A stretch of DNA of 64,000 bases from Thermoflexus hugenholtzii (GTDB lineage: Bacteria > Chloroflexota > Anaerolineae > Thermoflexales > Thermoflexaceae), in assembly GCF_018771565.1 (NCBI RefSeq), contig NZ_CP076326.1, positions 1,364,001 to 1,428,000 on the forward strand, read 5' to 3'. The position numbers were made by a program, and so were the translations under genes. Of this stretch, positions 36,104-44,671 are shown piece after piece (the first letter of the stretch is position 1; every line of letters starts with the position of its first letter). The notes under the pieces are model-generated. The model saw nothing but the letters and a program-made list of their open reading frames with translations. It was not told the origin of the DNA and did not search any database.

Positions 36104-37330
36104 TCACCTCCTCAGATCCGGAAATGCGCGCTCAGCCTGTGCAGGCTTCTCCATCCGTTTCATCTCCAGGCGCAGCGCCTGGGGATCCGCCAGGCAGCCC
36201 GCCGCGTGAAGGGCCTCGCCGACCCGTCGCCACAGATCCGCCGGATCGCCGCCCACGAAGATCGTCCATCGATCCTCCTCGGCGTAAACGGCCATCCAGC
36301 GGTCTTCATACCGGTAGACCGGGAGGAGGACCGCGCGGAACCGCGGTCCGCTCGCATAGAACCGAAGCCCGGCCATCGCCTCCGGCAGGGCGCTCGCGAG
36401 GACCTCCCACGCCGCTGCCGACCAGACCTCCAGGGCCAGATCCTCCGGGACGCGAAGCCATCCGCGCTCCAGGCCCCGGGCGGCTACGACTTTCCACAGC
36501 GACCAGATCCCCGCTCCATCGCCGGGGGCCGACAGCGGGGCGCCGGCCAGATGCAGGCGCCAGCTGGTCCCGCTCCAGGCCACCGGCATCCAGGGGCCCC
36601 ATCCGACGGCCGGCCGGAAGACGGCGGCGGGCGGGACCCACGCCAGCTCCTCCGATAGCACCCGCACCTGAACAGCTTCCACGGGCAGGCCGTGCGCATC
36701 CGCCACGCGCCGGCGCAGGGTCCCCAGGTCCATCGCCTCCAGGATCGGGCCGTCCGGCTCGTGGACCCGCCATCCCTCTCCCCAGGGATAGATCGGGATC
36801 AGCGCGGGATCGTGAGGTTCGGAGCGCTGGAGGGCATAGAGGGGAAGCTGGCCTGCATATTCGAGCGCCCGGAAGACGTCCTCCGCCTGCTCACGGAAAT
36901 CGGGGATCGCGGTCGCCTCGCAGCGGCAGCCCCAGATCCGTGCCCGATAGCGCTCCCGGAGCGTCCCGTTGATCCGAACCTGCTCGAAGAACACCGGAAC
37001 CCGAAACCCCCATCCGCCGATCTGTCCCTCCAACACCCCCCAAGGCCCGCCGTTCCGGGAGGAGTTGGGAAGCACGCGAAGATGGAAGAGCCGGTCGTCC
37101 ACCGATAACCCGGCGGGCGATCGAACGGATGGGACGCGGACGACGCGGTTTGCTTCGGCCTTCACCCCCTCGGCCTCAACGCGTAACGCTTCGACCTGGT
37201 GCGGGGAGGGGATGGATCCGTCGCTGTTCGATCGACGGGCCTGATGGATCCGGTGCGGGAGGATCCCCCACAGGAGCAGGAAGAAGGCGAACCCCAGGCC
37301 TCCGAGGATGACCTCCATCTCCCATCCCAT
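36104..37330 (-). CDS. Membrane-anchored protein of unknown function
   Basis: A 408-aa protein with a single N-terminal TM helix (MEVILGGLGFAFFLLLWGIL) and a large soluble part rich in Trp and Arg. Recognisable pieces: ALRVEAEGVKAEANRVVRVP, RLFHLRVLPNSSRNGGPWGV and the C-terminal LEMKRMEKPAQAERAFPDLR. No family is recognised. The frame opens at 37348, but AAAGGAGG (37337-37344) with ATG at 37330 is a better start than the upstream ATG overlapping the amt stop. It lies between amt and flotillin with almost no spacing, so the three form one operon. Confidence 0.8.
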   Translation of the reverse strand: MGWEMEVILGGLGFAFFLLLWGILPHRIHQARRSNSDGSIPSPHQVEALRVEAEGVKAEANRVVRVPSVRSPAGLSVDDRLFHLRVLPNSSRNGGPWGVLEGQIGGWGFRVPVFFEQVRINGTLRERYRARIWGCRCEATAIPDFREQAEDVFRALEYAGQLPLYALQRSEPHDPALIPIYPWGEGWRVHEPDGPILEAMDLGTLRRRVADAHGLPVEAVQVRVLSEELAWVPPAAVFRPAVGWGPWMPVAWSGTSWRLHLAGAPLSAPGDGAGIWSLWKVVAARGLERGWLRVPEDLALEVWSAAAWEVLASALPEAMAGLRFYASGPRFRAVLLPVYRYEDRWMAVYAEEDRWTIFVGGDPADLWRRVGEALHAAGCLADPQALRLEMKRMEKPAQAERAFPDLRR

Positions 37331-37344
37331 GGCTTTCCCTCCTT

Positions 37345-38769
37345 TCACATCGCTTCAACGGGAAGCCGGCGGCCGGAGGGGTAGGCCTCGGCCCCGTGCT
37401 CGGTGAGATCCAGGCCGATGCGCTCCTCCTCCGGGCTCACCCGCAACCCGATGGTCGAACGGATCAGCCAGAAGACCAGGAAGCCCGTTCCCAGGGACCA
37501 CGCGGTCACCGTGAGGATGCTGACGAGCTGGGCGACCAGCTGCGCCCATTCCCCTACGATCAGACCCCGGACCCCTCCATAGGTCCCATCGGCGAAGATC
37601 CCGACAGTTAGCAGGCCCCACAGGCCAGCGAACCCGTGTACCGCCGAAGCTCCGACCACGTCATCCACGCGGAGGACGCGCTCGACGAAGGCGGAGGCGC
37701 CGATCATCACCAGGGCCGCGATCCCCCCGATGAGCACCGCCGCCCATGGAGCCACGTAGGCGCACGGGGCGGTGATCCCCACCAGGCCGGCGAGGGCCCC
37801 GTTGCACGCCAGGGCGAGGTCCAGCTTGCCGGTGCGGAAGAAAGCGAAGTAAATCGCCACCACCGCCCCGGCGGCCCCGGCCAGGAAGGTGTTGACCGCG
37901 ATCATGGCGATCCGAAGATCCGTCGCCGCCAGGGTGGAGCCAGGATTGAATCCGAACCAGCCGAAGAACAGGATGAAGGTGCCCAGGGTCACCAGGGTCA
38001 GGCTGTGCCCCGGGATCACGTTGGGCGTGCCGTCGCGATTGAAGCGGCCCAGGCGGGGGCCCACCATGGCCGCTCCCACCAGGGCCACGAACCCGCCCAC
38101 CGCATGCACCACCCCGGATCCAGCGAAATCCCGCGCCCCGACCCCTTCCCCCAGGAACGGCAGGTAAGCGGAGAGGTTTCCCAACCAGCCCCCGCCCCAT
38201 ACCCAGTGGCCGTAGATGGGATAGATCAGCGCGGAAATGAGGAAGCTGTAGGCCAGGTAGGCCGTGGTGCGGGTCCGCTCCGCCATGGCGCCGGAGACGA
38301 TGGTGGCCGCTGTGGCAGCGAAGACCATCTGGAAGAACCAGAGCATGGCCGTCTGATCCTGGTAAGCGGATCCGGCGAGGAAGAAGCCGGAGAGGCCGAT
38401 GAGCGGCGTGCCGCGCTCCAGACCGGGGGCCAGGCCCGACCCTCCGAACATCAGCGCGAACCCGAAGGCCCAGAACGCCAGCCCTCCGATCAAAGCATCC
38501 ATGAAGTTTTTAGTCAGAACCGCGACGACGTTTTTCGCGCGGGAGAACCCCGCTTCCACCATCGCAAACCCGGCCTGCATGAAGAACACCAGGAAAGCGG
38601 CGATCAGCGTCCAGGCGAAGTTGATCGCACGGCCCAGCTCCTCCTTCGCCGCCTCCACCGCCTCGCTCTCCGGGCCGGACCCCTGCGCCAGCGCCGGAGA
38701 GGACATCACGGCTCCGATCAGGATGGCCGCGATCAATGCGATGGCGATCCGTCGACACCGCCGATACAT
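37345..38769 (-). CDS. amt: Ammonium transporter
   Basis: A 474-aa Amt/Rh channel. It has a signal peptide (MYRRCRRIAIALIAAILIGA ending SSPALAQG), then eleven predicted helices. Amt motifs are FFMQAGFAMVEAGFSRAKN, FAGSGVVHAVGGFVALVGA, FGWFGFNPGSTLA and VHGFAGLWGLLTVGIFADG; the last two carry pore residues. It imports ammonia when nitrogen is scarce. The frame extends upstream to 38871; GGAGG before 38769 decides the start. No glnK is adjacent, unusual for amt; the downstream partners are an unknown protein and a flotillin. A palindromic repeat (38863-38890) lies in the upstream gap. Confidence 0.95.
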   Translation of the reverse strand: MYRRCRRIAIALIAAILIGAVMSSPALAQGSGPESEAVEAAKEELGRAINFAWTLIAAFLVFFMQAGFAMVEAGFSRAKNVVAVLTKNFMDALIGGLAFWAFGFALMFGGSGLAPGLERGTPLIGLSGFFLAGSAYQDQTAMLWFFQMVFAATAATIVSGAMAERTRTTAYLAYSFLISALIYPIYGHWVWGGGWLGNLSAYLPFLGEGVGARDFAGSGVVHAVGGFVALVGAAMVGPRLGRFNRDGTPNVIPGHSLTLVTLGTFILFFGWFGFNPGSTLAATDLRIAMIAVNTFLAGAAGAVVAIYFAFFRTGKLDLALACNGALAGLVGITAPCAYVAPWAAVLIGGIAALVMIGASAFVERVLRVDDVVGASAVHGFAGLWGLLTVGIFADGTYGGVRGLIVGEWAQLVAQLVSILTVTAWSLGTGFLVFWLIRSTIGLRVSPEEERIGLDLTEHGAEAYPSGRRLPVEAM

Positions 38770-38862
38770 TGGAGCACCTCCTTCGCGCCGGTTTTGCCTC
38801 CAACCGCGTTCAACACCGGGGCCTTCCAGCTGGGCAGGTGATCCCTTTCGGCCACAGGATAT

Positions 38863-38890
38863 GTAGGGCAACTGCGAGCAGTTGCCCTAC
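38863..38890. repeat. GTAG-headed palindrome, family 1
   Basis: Perfect 13-bp arms GTAGGGCAACTGC / GCAGTTGCCCTAC, loop GA. Compared with 1647-1674, an A-T pair is replaced by G-C on both arms, keeping the pairing. Confidence 0.9.
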
Positions 38891-38914
38891 TGCGGAAAAA
38901 CTGGAAAGCCCTGG
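38891..38914 (+). repeat. 24-bp repeat, copy 1
   Basis: tgcggaaaaactggaaagcc plus ctgg, identical to 44536-44559. It abuts the family 1 palindrome and ends next to the antiporter stop codon. Confidence 0.85.
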
Positions 38915-38915
38915 T

Positions 38916-40148
38916 TCAACGCCGGGATGCTTGCAGACGAACAGCGTCCTCCCCCATCCCATGGGACGCCGGGGCCCAGGGGTTCCGAATCCGGAGCGAG
39001 AAAGGCCAGGGCCTCTTCAGGAAGGTCAGACGGAGCAGAAGAGGCGTCAGCACGGTGGTCAGCATCGTCATCAGGAGGATATCCGTATAAAGCCCCGGCC
39101 CCAGGATCCCTATCTGACGGCCCAGCGTTGCGATCACCAGGGCCACCTCCCCTCGGGAGACCATCCCGGCGCCTGTCTGGATCGCCTCCCGAGGCGTCAG
39201 CCCGCCCAGCCATGCGCCGAACCCGCTGCCCAGCCACTTGCTCAGCACCGCCAGAAGGAACAGCGCCATCCCAAAGAGGGACAGCATCCCCCGGTCCGGA
39301 GGTTGGGCTTCCAGGCCCACGGCCACAAAGAAGATGGGGATCATCAGGCCGTATCCGAGAGCCTGGACCCCCTGGGGGATGTGTTCCCGCAGGGGCGTGC
39401 GGGCGATCCACAGTCCGGTCAGGTAAGCGCCGGTGATCGCCGCCACCCCACCCCATGCCGCCGCGGCCCAGCTCATCCCCATGACCAGCGCCACCACCAG
39501 GGCCAGCCCTCCTTCGTTCGGATAACGCCGGGCGATCCAGCGGGCGATCGGGGGGAGAAGCCAGCGGCCGATCCCGAAGGAGAAGACCAGGAAACCGACC
39601 ATCCGCAATAGCGAGGGCAGGGGTTGTCCCAGCCCGACCAGCCCCGTCACGATGGCCAGCAGCCCCATCGCCAGGATGTCATCCATGACGGCGGCACCCA
39701 GGATCGTCATCCCCACCCGGCTCTGCGCGCACCCGAGATCGCGAAGGGTCCGCACGGAGAGGCCCACGCTGGTGGCCGTGAGGGCGGCCCCGAGGAAGAG
39801 CCCTTCATGCCAGGGGAGCCCCGCGAGGAGCCCCAGGGCCAGAGCGCTGATGAAGGGCAAGAGCACACCGCCCAGGGCCGCCATCAGCGCCCCTCGCCCC
39901 GTCTCCCGGAGATCCTGAGGATCCGTCTCCAGACCGGTCAGGAACATGAGGAGCAACACGCCGAGGAGGGCCGCTGCCCGGAGCTCCTCCCCGGGATGAA
40001 GCCAGCCCAGGCCGGCTGGGCCCAGGAGGAACCCCGCCAGGAGCTCCCCGAACACCGGCGGCAATCCCAGGCGGGCGCAAAGCTCTCCCCCCAATCGGGC
40101 GCTGAGGAGGATGAGCGCCAGCCCGGGCAGCACCGAGAGTTCCCTCAT
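38916..40148 (-). CDS. CPA2-type cation/proton antiporter
   Basis: A 410-aa Kef/NapA-like Na+/H+ exchanger. The N-terminal segments are LGLPPVFGELLAGFLLGPAG and FLTGLETDPQDLRETG; ALTATSVGLSVRTLRDLG and GAAVMDDILAMGLLAIV follow. The Asp pair in VMDDIL is the ion-binding centre of electrogenic CPA2 members. About 11-12 TM helices. There is no RCK/TrkA_N domain, so it is not a Kef K+ efflux system with a soluble gate. The C-terminus ends in a short Arg-rich tail. GAGGGAG precedes the ATG at 40148. Confidence 0.92.
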   Translation of the reverse strand: MRELSVLPGLALILLSARLGGELCARLGLPPVFGELLAGFLLGPAGLGWLHPGEELRAAALLGVLLLMFLTGLETDPQDLRETGRGALMAALGGVLLPFISALALGLLAGLPWHEGLFLGAALTATSVGLSVRTLRDLGCAQSRVGMTILGAAVMDDILAMGLLAIVTGLVGLGQPLPSLLRMVGFLVFSFGIGRWLLPPIARWIARRYPNEGGLALVVALVMGMSWAAAAWGGVAAITGAYLTGLWIARTPLREHIPQGVQALGYGLMIPIFFVAVGLEAQPPDRGMLSLFGMALFLLAVLSKWLGSGFGAWLGGLTPREAIQTGAGMVSRGEVALVIATLGRQIGILGPGLYTDILLMTMLTTVLTPLLLRLTFLKRPWPFSLRIRNPWAPASHGMGEDAVRLQASRR

Positions 40149-40286
40149 CTATCTCCCTCTGGCTATCGGTTTGCGCCGATTGTAGGGAAAGCCGGGGAAG
40201 CTCCGCTACAGTTGGGAGGAACGAAAACCGCGAGGCCGGTTTTGGGCGGGGCGCACAAATCCGTCGCCGGACAGGGGTCCAAACCA

Positions 40287-40314
40287 GGGGGTGGACATGG
40301 GGACGTCCACCCCC
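40287..40314 (-). terminator. Terminator-like hairpin after GSI-alpha gene
   Basis: GGGGGTGGAC and GTCCACCCCC arms (10 bp) around an 8-base loop, 8 bp after the stop at 40322. Weak T content. Confidence 0.5.
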
Positions 40315-40321
40315 AACCGTC

Positions 40322-41668
40322 TCAATACACGTGGAAATACCGCTCGATCTCCCAGGGGCTGACGTGGCGGCAGTAGGCTTCCCATTCCAGCCGCTTGGCT
40401 TCGAGGAAGCGCTCCGCCGCCAGCGGGCCCAGGGCCTCCTGGATCACCTCGTCGGCCTCCAGGGCCTCCAGGGCCTCCCCCAGGGTGGCCGGCAGGCGCT
40501 GGATCCCCCGCGCCTCCAGCTCCGCCGCCTCCATCGGGAACAGCTCCTCCTCCACCGGCGGCGGAAGCGGCAGCCGCCGCTCGATGCCATCCAGCCCGGC
40601 CGCCAGCATGGCCGCGAAAGCCAGGTAAGGGTTGCAGGCCGGATCGACGCTCCGCAGCTCGATGCGGGTGGATTGATAGCGCCCGGGCTTGATGGCCGGG
40701 ATGCGGATGAGGGCGGAGCGGTTGATGCGGGCCCAACTGACGTAAGGCGGCGCCTCAAAGCCGCCCAGCAGCCGCTTGTAGGAGTTGACCAGCGGGCAGA
40801 GCACCGCGCACATCCCCCGAGCGTGGGCGATCTGCCCCGCCAGGAAGGCCTTGGCCAGGGGCGAAAGGCCGTAATCGTCCTCCGGATCCGCGAAGGCGTT
40901 CCCCCCGTCCTCCAGGCGGAGCAGGCTCTGATGGGTGTGCATCCCGGATCCCGCCCGCCCCTCCAGGGGCTTGGGCATGAAGGTGGCATGGAGGCCATGG
41001 GCCTGAGCGATGTGCTTGATGACCAGCCGGGCGGTGACAAGGTAATCGGCCATGCGCAGGGCGTCCGCCGGCTGGAAGTCGATCTCATGCTGGCCAGGGG
41101 AGATCTCGTGATGGCCCGGCCCGGCCGGGATACCCAGCGCCCGCAGGGTCTCCACCATCTCGCAGCGAACCCGATAAGCCAGATCCGTGGCCAGATCGAA
41201 GTAGCCGATCTCGTCGTGGGGGGCCGGGGCGAACCGCTCCCCTTCGGCGCGGAAGAGGTAGAACTCCAGCTCCGGGCTCACCACGTAGGTGTAGCCCATG
41301 CGGGCCGCCCGCTCCATCACCCGGGCCAGCACCGCCCGGGGATCCCCGGCGAAGCGCTCCCCGCGCCGGTTCACCACCCAGCAGATCACGTGGGCCGTCG
41401 TCCCCTGCCCCCGGGTCCACGGCAGGACGGTGAACGTGTTGAGATCGGGCTTGAGATAGAGATCCGACTCCGCCACGCGGGCGAACCCCTCGATGGCTGA
41501 TCCATCGAACCACTTCCCGGTCTCGATGGCCTCCGGGAGATCCTCCAGGGGGATGGTCACCCCCTTAGGGGCCCCCAGGATGTCCGTGAAGCGCAGGATG
41601 ACGAAGCGGACACCCGCCTGGCGGGCTTCCTCAAGCACGCGGTTCGGATCCACCGCCGGGCTGTGCAT
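40322..41668 (-). CDS. glnA: Glutamine synthetase type I (GSI-alpha-like)
   Basis: A 448-aa type I enzyme, shorter than the 12.4 kb paralog and without the LYELPPEE adenylylation loop. Motifs: [60 protein letters not shown], and [18 protein letters not shown]. The absence of a modifiable Tyr suggests GSI-alpha, usually controlled by feedback and transcription. Some members are gamma-glutamylpolyamine or related synthetases, so glutamine formation is likely but not certain. Its 5' end lies inside the 3' end of the PucR-family gene (38-bp overlap), implying coupled expression. Confidence 0.88.
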   Translation of the reverse strand: MHSPAVDPNRVLEEARQAGVRFVILRFTDILGAPKGVTIPLEDLPEAIETGKWFDGSAIEGFARVAESDLYLKPDLNTFTVLPWTRGQGTTAHVICWVVNRRGERFAGDPRAVLARVMERAARMGYTYVVSPELEFYLFRAEGERFAPAPHDEIGYFDLATDLAYRVRCEMVETLRALGIPAGPGHHEISPGQHEIDFQPADALRMADYLVTARLVIKHIAQAHGLHATFMPKPLEGRAGSGMHTHQSLLRLEDGGNAFADPEDDYGLSPLAKAFLAGQIAHARGMCAVLCPLVNSYKRLLGGFEAPPYVSWARINRSALIRIPAIKPGRYQSTRIELRSVDPACNPYLAFAAMLAAGLDGIERRLPLPPPVEEELFPMEAAELEARGIQRLPATLGEALEALEADEVIQEALGPLAAERFLEAKRLEWEAYCRHVSPWEIERYFHVY

Positions 41669-43280
41669 GGGACCTCCTCAACATGGGTCGGATTTTGAGG
41701 GCCAGCTGCAGCCGGAAACAATCCTCCCAGCGTCGCAAATCCATCCCGGTGATCTCCTGGATCCGCCGGAGCCGATAGGCCAGGGAGTTGCGGTGCAGGA
41801 ACAGGCGCTCGGCCGTGCGCTGCAGGTTCCCATCGCAGGCGAAGAAGGCCTCCAAAGTGGGGATCAGCTCGGCGTGATGCTCCCGGTCATATCGCTCCAG
41901 AGGGCCGAGGACCTGCTCGTAGAACTCCTCCAGGAGCTCGCTCTCCCGCAGGGGGTAAAGGATACGGTAGACGTCAAGCCGCGCGTAGGCCAGGGTGCGG
42001 TTCCCTCCCAGCAGAGCCTCCACCATCTGCACGGACTGGACCGCCTCGCGGAAGGAACGGGCCAGGCCGGCGGGGCCGGCGTAGACCCCGCCCACCCCGG
42101 CCGCCAGGCGCGAGAGGCCCAGGGCGCGGACCAGCTCTGCCCGCAGGCCCTCCACCACCGTCTCCGGATCCGCCTCCCCGCCCGGAGGCGGGAACACGAA
42201 GGCGATCCCCTCGGCCATCGGCTGGACCCGACAGCGGGGAAAGCGGGCGGTGAGGCGGCGGATGGCCTCGGCGAGGCGCTCCGTGTCCCCTTCCGCCTCC
42301 GGCGCCCGGAACACCGCCACCGCCATGGGCTCCTCGATGGGCTCGTTGAGGATGCGAGCCCGACGGCGGGCCTCCGCCTCCGGGAGCTCCCCGCGCAACA
42401 CCTGGGCCAGGAACTCCCCCCGGACCCGGGCCTCCGCCGACCACAGCGAGCGCTCCCGGATCAGCACCAAAGCGCAGGCCGCGGCCGCCTGGGCCACCGC
42501 CAAGCGGTCCCGCTCGGTGATCCTCCCGGTGGTCCCAAGCAGACAAACCGCCCCGACCGGCCGCCGCTCCAGGAGCACCGCCCCGGCCAGGCAGATCCGC
42601 CCCGCGGCGTCCGGGCCGAACAGGGCCACCGGAGGCTCCCCCCCTTCCTCCCGCAGGGGCAGGCGCCGCAACCAGGCCCGACGCTCCATCTGGCCCGGTG
42701 GAGGTTCCGGAGGTCCGGGGAGATCCGGCCAGGGGCTCCCCTGGGCGTCCTCCAGCCATACAGGCTTCCCCGTCGCCTCCTCCAGCGTCCGCAGGATGGC
42801 CGGGAGACCCTCGCCGGTCAGGGCCGCCTGCTGAAACCGGCGCTGGAGCTCCCGTTCGATCTCATAGAGGGCCTCCCGGCGGGCCGTGATGAAGCGGGCG
42901 ATCTGATTGGCCAGATCCGCCAGGCTGATCCCCTCCGGCAACGCCAGGAGCGGAAGGCCGGCCTCATCGGCCAGCGGGCCCCAGTCCTCCGGGGCCGGCC
43001 CGACCACCGCCAGTCCAGCTGCCTCCCGCTCCAGGGCCACCTCCAGGAGGGCGGGGAACGAGAGGGGGGGTTCCCGCATGAAGAGCAGGTCGACCGAGAA
43101 GAGGAGGAGGTCCCCGCGCTGGATCGCCGTCCGCGCGGGGAGGGTGCGGAGCAAGGTGGCCCACGTCACCTCGCGGTCCAGCCCGTCCCTGCCGCCGAGC
43201 ACCCGCGTCCCCGGCGGCAGGGTGGTCTCCACCAGCTCCCGTAACGGAACCCCACGCATAGACCGTTCGTTCTTCTCCAT
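41631..43280 (-). CDS. PucR-family transcriptional regulator
   Basis: A 549-aa activator-type regulator. The N-terminal PucR domain (residues 10-130) starts VPLRELVETTLPPGTRVLGG. A central GAF-like region with RPVGAVCLLGTTGRITERDR is followed by the GGDEF-like linker typical of CdaR/PucR proteins. The C-terminal HTH_30 reads FFACDGNLQRTAERLFLHRN plus SLAYRLRRIQEITG. Homologs control purine catabolism, sugar diacids and amino-acid use. Here the overlapping downstream glutamine synthetase is the obvious target. The first ATG (43280) is used; ATG at 43259 is an alternative. Confidence 0.9.
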   Translation of the reverse strand: MEKNERSMRGVPLRELVETTLPPGTRVLGGRDGLDREVTWATLLRTLPARTAIQRGDLLLFSVDLLFMREPPLSFPALLEVALEREAAGLAVVGPAPEDWGPLADEAGLPLLALPEGISLADLANQIARFITARREALYEIERELQRRFQQAALTGEGLPAILRTLEEATGKPVWLEDAQGSPWPDLPGPPEPPPGQMERRAWLRRLPLREEGGEPPVALFGPDAAGRICLAGAVLLERRPVGAVCLLGTTGRITERDRLAVAQAAAACALVLIRERSLWSAEARVRGEFLAQVLRGELPEAEARRRARILNEPIEEPMAVAVFRAPEAEGDTERLAEAIRRLTARFPRCRVQPMAEGIAFVFPPPGGEADPETVVEGLRAELVRALGLSRLAAGVGGVYAGPAGLARSFREAVQSVQMVEALLGGNRTLAYARLDVYRILYPLRESELLEEFYEQVLGPLERYDREHHAELIPTLEAFFACDGNLQRTAERLFLHRNSLAYRLRRIQEITGMDLRRWEDCFRLQLALKIRPMLRRSHAQPGGGSEPRA

Positions 43281-43310
43281 CGAAGGAAGAAAGGAGATCC
43301 ATCTACATCC

Positions 43311-43338
43311 AGTTTACGAAGCCGGACTTGCCTTTCAA
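43311..43338 (-). promoter_or_regulatory. Promoter of pucR-glnA
   Basis: On the minus strand TTGAAA (43333-43338), 16-base spacer, TAAACT (43311-43316). It lies 31 bp before the start at 43280. Confidence 0.65.
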
Positions 43339-43522
43339 CTTCGCGCCCACAAAGAGATCCCGAAAGGTGGAGAAGAACGCCTTCTCCCTGCTCACTGCTA
43401 TCTCCCGTTCCGGCCGGGGGTGAAGCCACGAGGAACGCCGGAAGACTCCCGTTTCAAGCGCCGCGACCATCGGTATTATAGCCGCGGCCGTCCTCCGGAG
43501 GCCCGAGCGACGGGGTGAGACC

Positions 43523-44449
43523 TTAGGGAGAGCTGAACAGACGCCGCTCCACCTGATCCCAGGCCGTTTCCAGTTCCGGCAACGGCGCCTCCTCCCCGGT
43601 CAGCCGTCGTTCAGCGGCCTGCCGCTCCAGCGGGATGAGCGTCTCCCGAGCGGCCCGGAGCATCTCTTGCAACGCCGCCCGCACCGCCGCCGGATCCCGC
43701 TGCAGGGCCCGCTCGGAGCGGGCGAAGGCGTCCGCGTAATCGAAGGCACCCCGGAAGAACTCCTCCAGCCGGGCCTCCAAAGCCGGCCCCGCCTCCGGAG
43801 ACCGCAGCTCCCGCAGCAACGGACAGAGATCCTCTCCCGGGAGCAGGTCCGCGCAGCCGAGCTCCTGCGAAGCAGGAGGACGCCAGGCCGCGACGGCCGC
43901 CCGCAACAGGCCCCATTCCGAAGCCAGATAATACCGGGCCCAGCGGGAAGGCGGATCCTCCATACGGGGCCGGGAAGGCGGGGCCACCGTGGTGCGCACC
44001 GACAGGGAGATCCTCCGAAACCGTTCCGGGATCGCGTCCAGGGCGGATCGCAGGCGCGCTCGGCGCTCGCCATCCGGGGATCGGGCCATCGCCAGGATCA
44101 GCACGCCGGCCGTCTGCTCCGGCCGCTGGGCATATCCCCCCAGGATGTTCGCCACATACGGCGCATCGATCCCCCGCTCCTCCTTCAGACGGGCCGCCTC
44201 CTCCACCACCCGCTCTGTCAGCGAAGGCCGGATCCCCCGCAAGCATCCGCCGGGATCCGGGACCATTTCCCCACACGCGAGGGCCTGAGGCATCCACGCG
44301 GACCACGCCGCCGGAAAGGCCGCCTCCCACAACGCCTGGAAGGGGATCCCCTCCAGGGGGGAGGAAGATGGCGTCGGGGATGGGTGAAAGCGACACCCAC
44401 CGATCAGCAGAAGCGTTCCCAACAACCCCCACCTCAGGGCTTTCGACAT
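43523..44449 (-). CDS. Lipoprotein of unknown function
   Basis: A 308-aa protein with a lipoprotein signal: MSKALRWGLLGTLLLIGGC, lipobox LIGGC at residues 15-19, and a Ser/Pro-rich linker. The mature part is helical: VANILGGYAQRPEQTAGVLI, RYYLASEWGLLRAAVAAW and, near the end, LERQAAERRLTGEEAPLPEL. Four or more Cys occur (ACGEM, GGCLRG, LGCADL, DLCPLL) that could form disulfides. No family is recognised. The frame opens at 44920, but GGGAGGG before the ATG at 44449 and the signal peptide fix the start. Divergent from the AcoR-like regulator. Confidence 0.8.
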   Translation of the reverse strand: MSKALRWGLLGTLLLIGGCRFHPSPTPSSSPLEGIPFQALWEAAFPAAWSAWMPQALACGEMVPDPGGCLRGIRPSLTERVVEEAARLKEERGIDAPYVANILGGYAQRPEQTAGVLILAMARSPDGERRARLRSALDAIPERFRRISLSVRTTVAPPSRPRMEDPPSRWARYYLASEWGLLRAAVAAWRPPASQELGCADLLPGEDLCPLLRELRSPEAGPALEARLEEFFRGAFDYADAFARSERALQRDPAAVRAALQEMLRAARETLIPLERQAAERRLTGEEAPLPELETAWDQVERRLFSSP

Positions 44450-44535
44450 CGATGCCCTCCCGAAACACCTGGAATCGCCGTCGGCCCGGATGTCCTCCAT
44501 GGTATCCGGTTCGGGGGATCCGATGGAGCCGACAT

Positions 44536-44559
44536 TGCGGAAAAACTGGAAAGCCCTGG
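44536..44559 (+). repeat. 24-bp repeat, copy 2
   Basis: Identical to 38891-38914, here without an adjacent palindrome, in the gap between the divergent lipoprotein and regulator genes. Confidence 0.85.
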
Positions 44560-44592
44560 CGCGCCGGGCCGCTCCCTTGCCTTTTCCCTCTG

Positions 44593-44613
44593 GAGAAGGC
44601 AATATTGCTTCTC
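44593..44613. promoter_or_regulatory. Inverted repeat upstream of the AcoR-like regulator
   Basis: GAGAAGGCAAT and ATTGCTTCTC (one-base bulge) centred on AATATT, 59 bp before the regulator ATG. Possible autoregulatory site. Confidence 0.4.
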
Positions 44614-44671
44614 TGGATAGAGTGGTGCGGGATGCGCAGCCGGGTGGGTGGCGCGACGTAAGGAGGCAGCG

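Noticed and set aside
34835-36658. A 607-codon plus-strand frame over flotillin
   Set aside because: Antisense shadow of the regular Ala/Glu/Arg heptads of the flotillin coiled coil.
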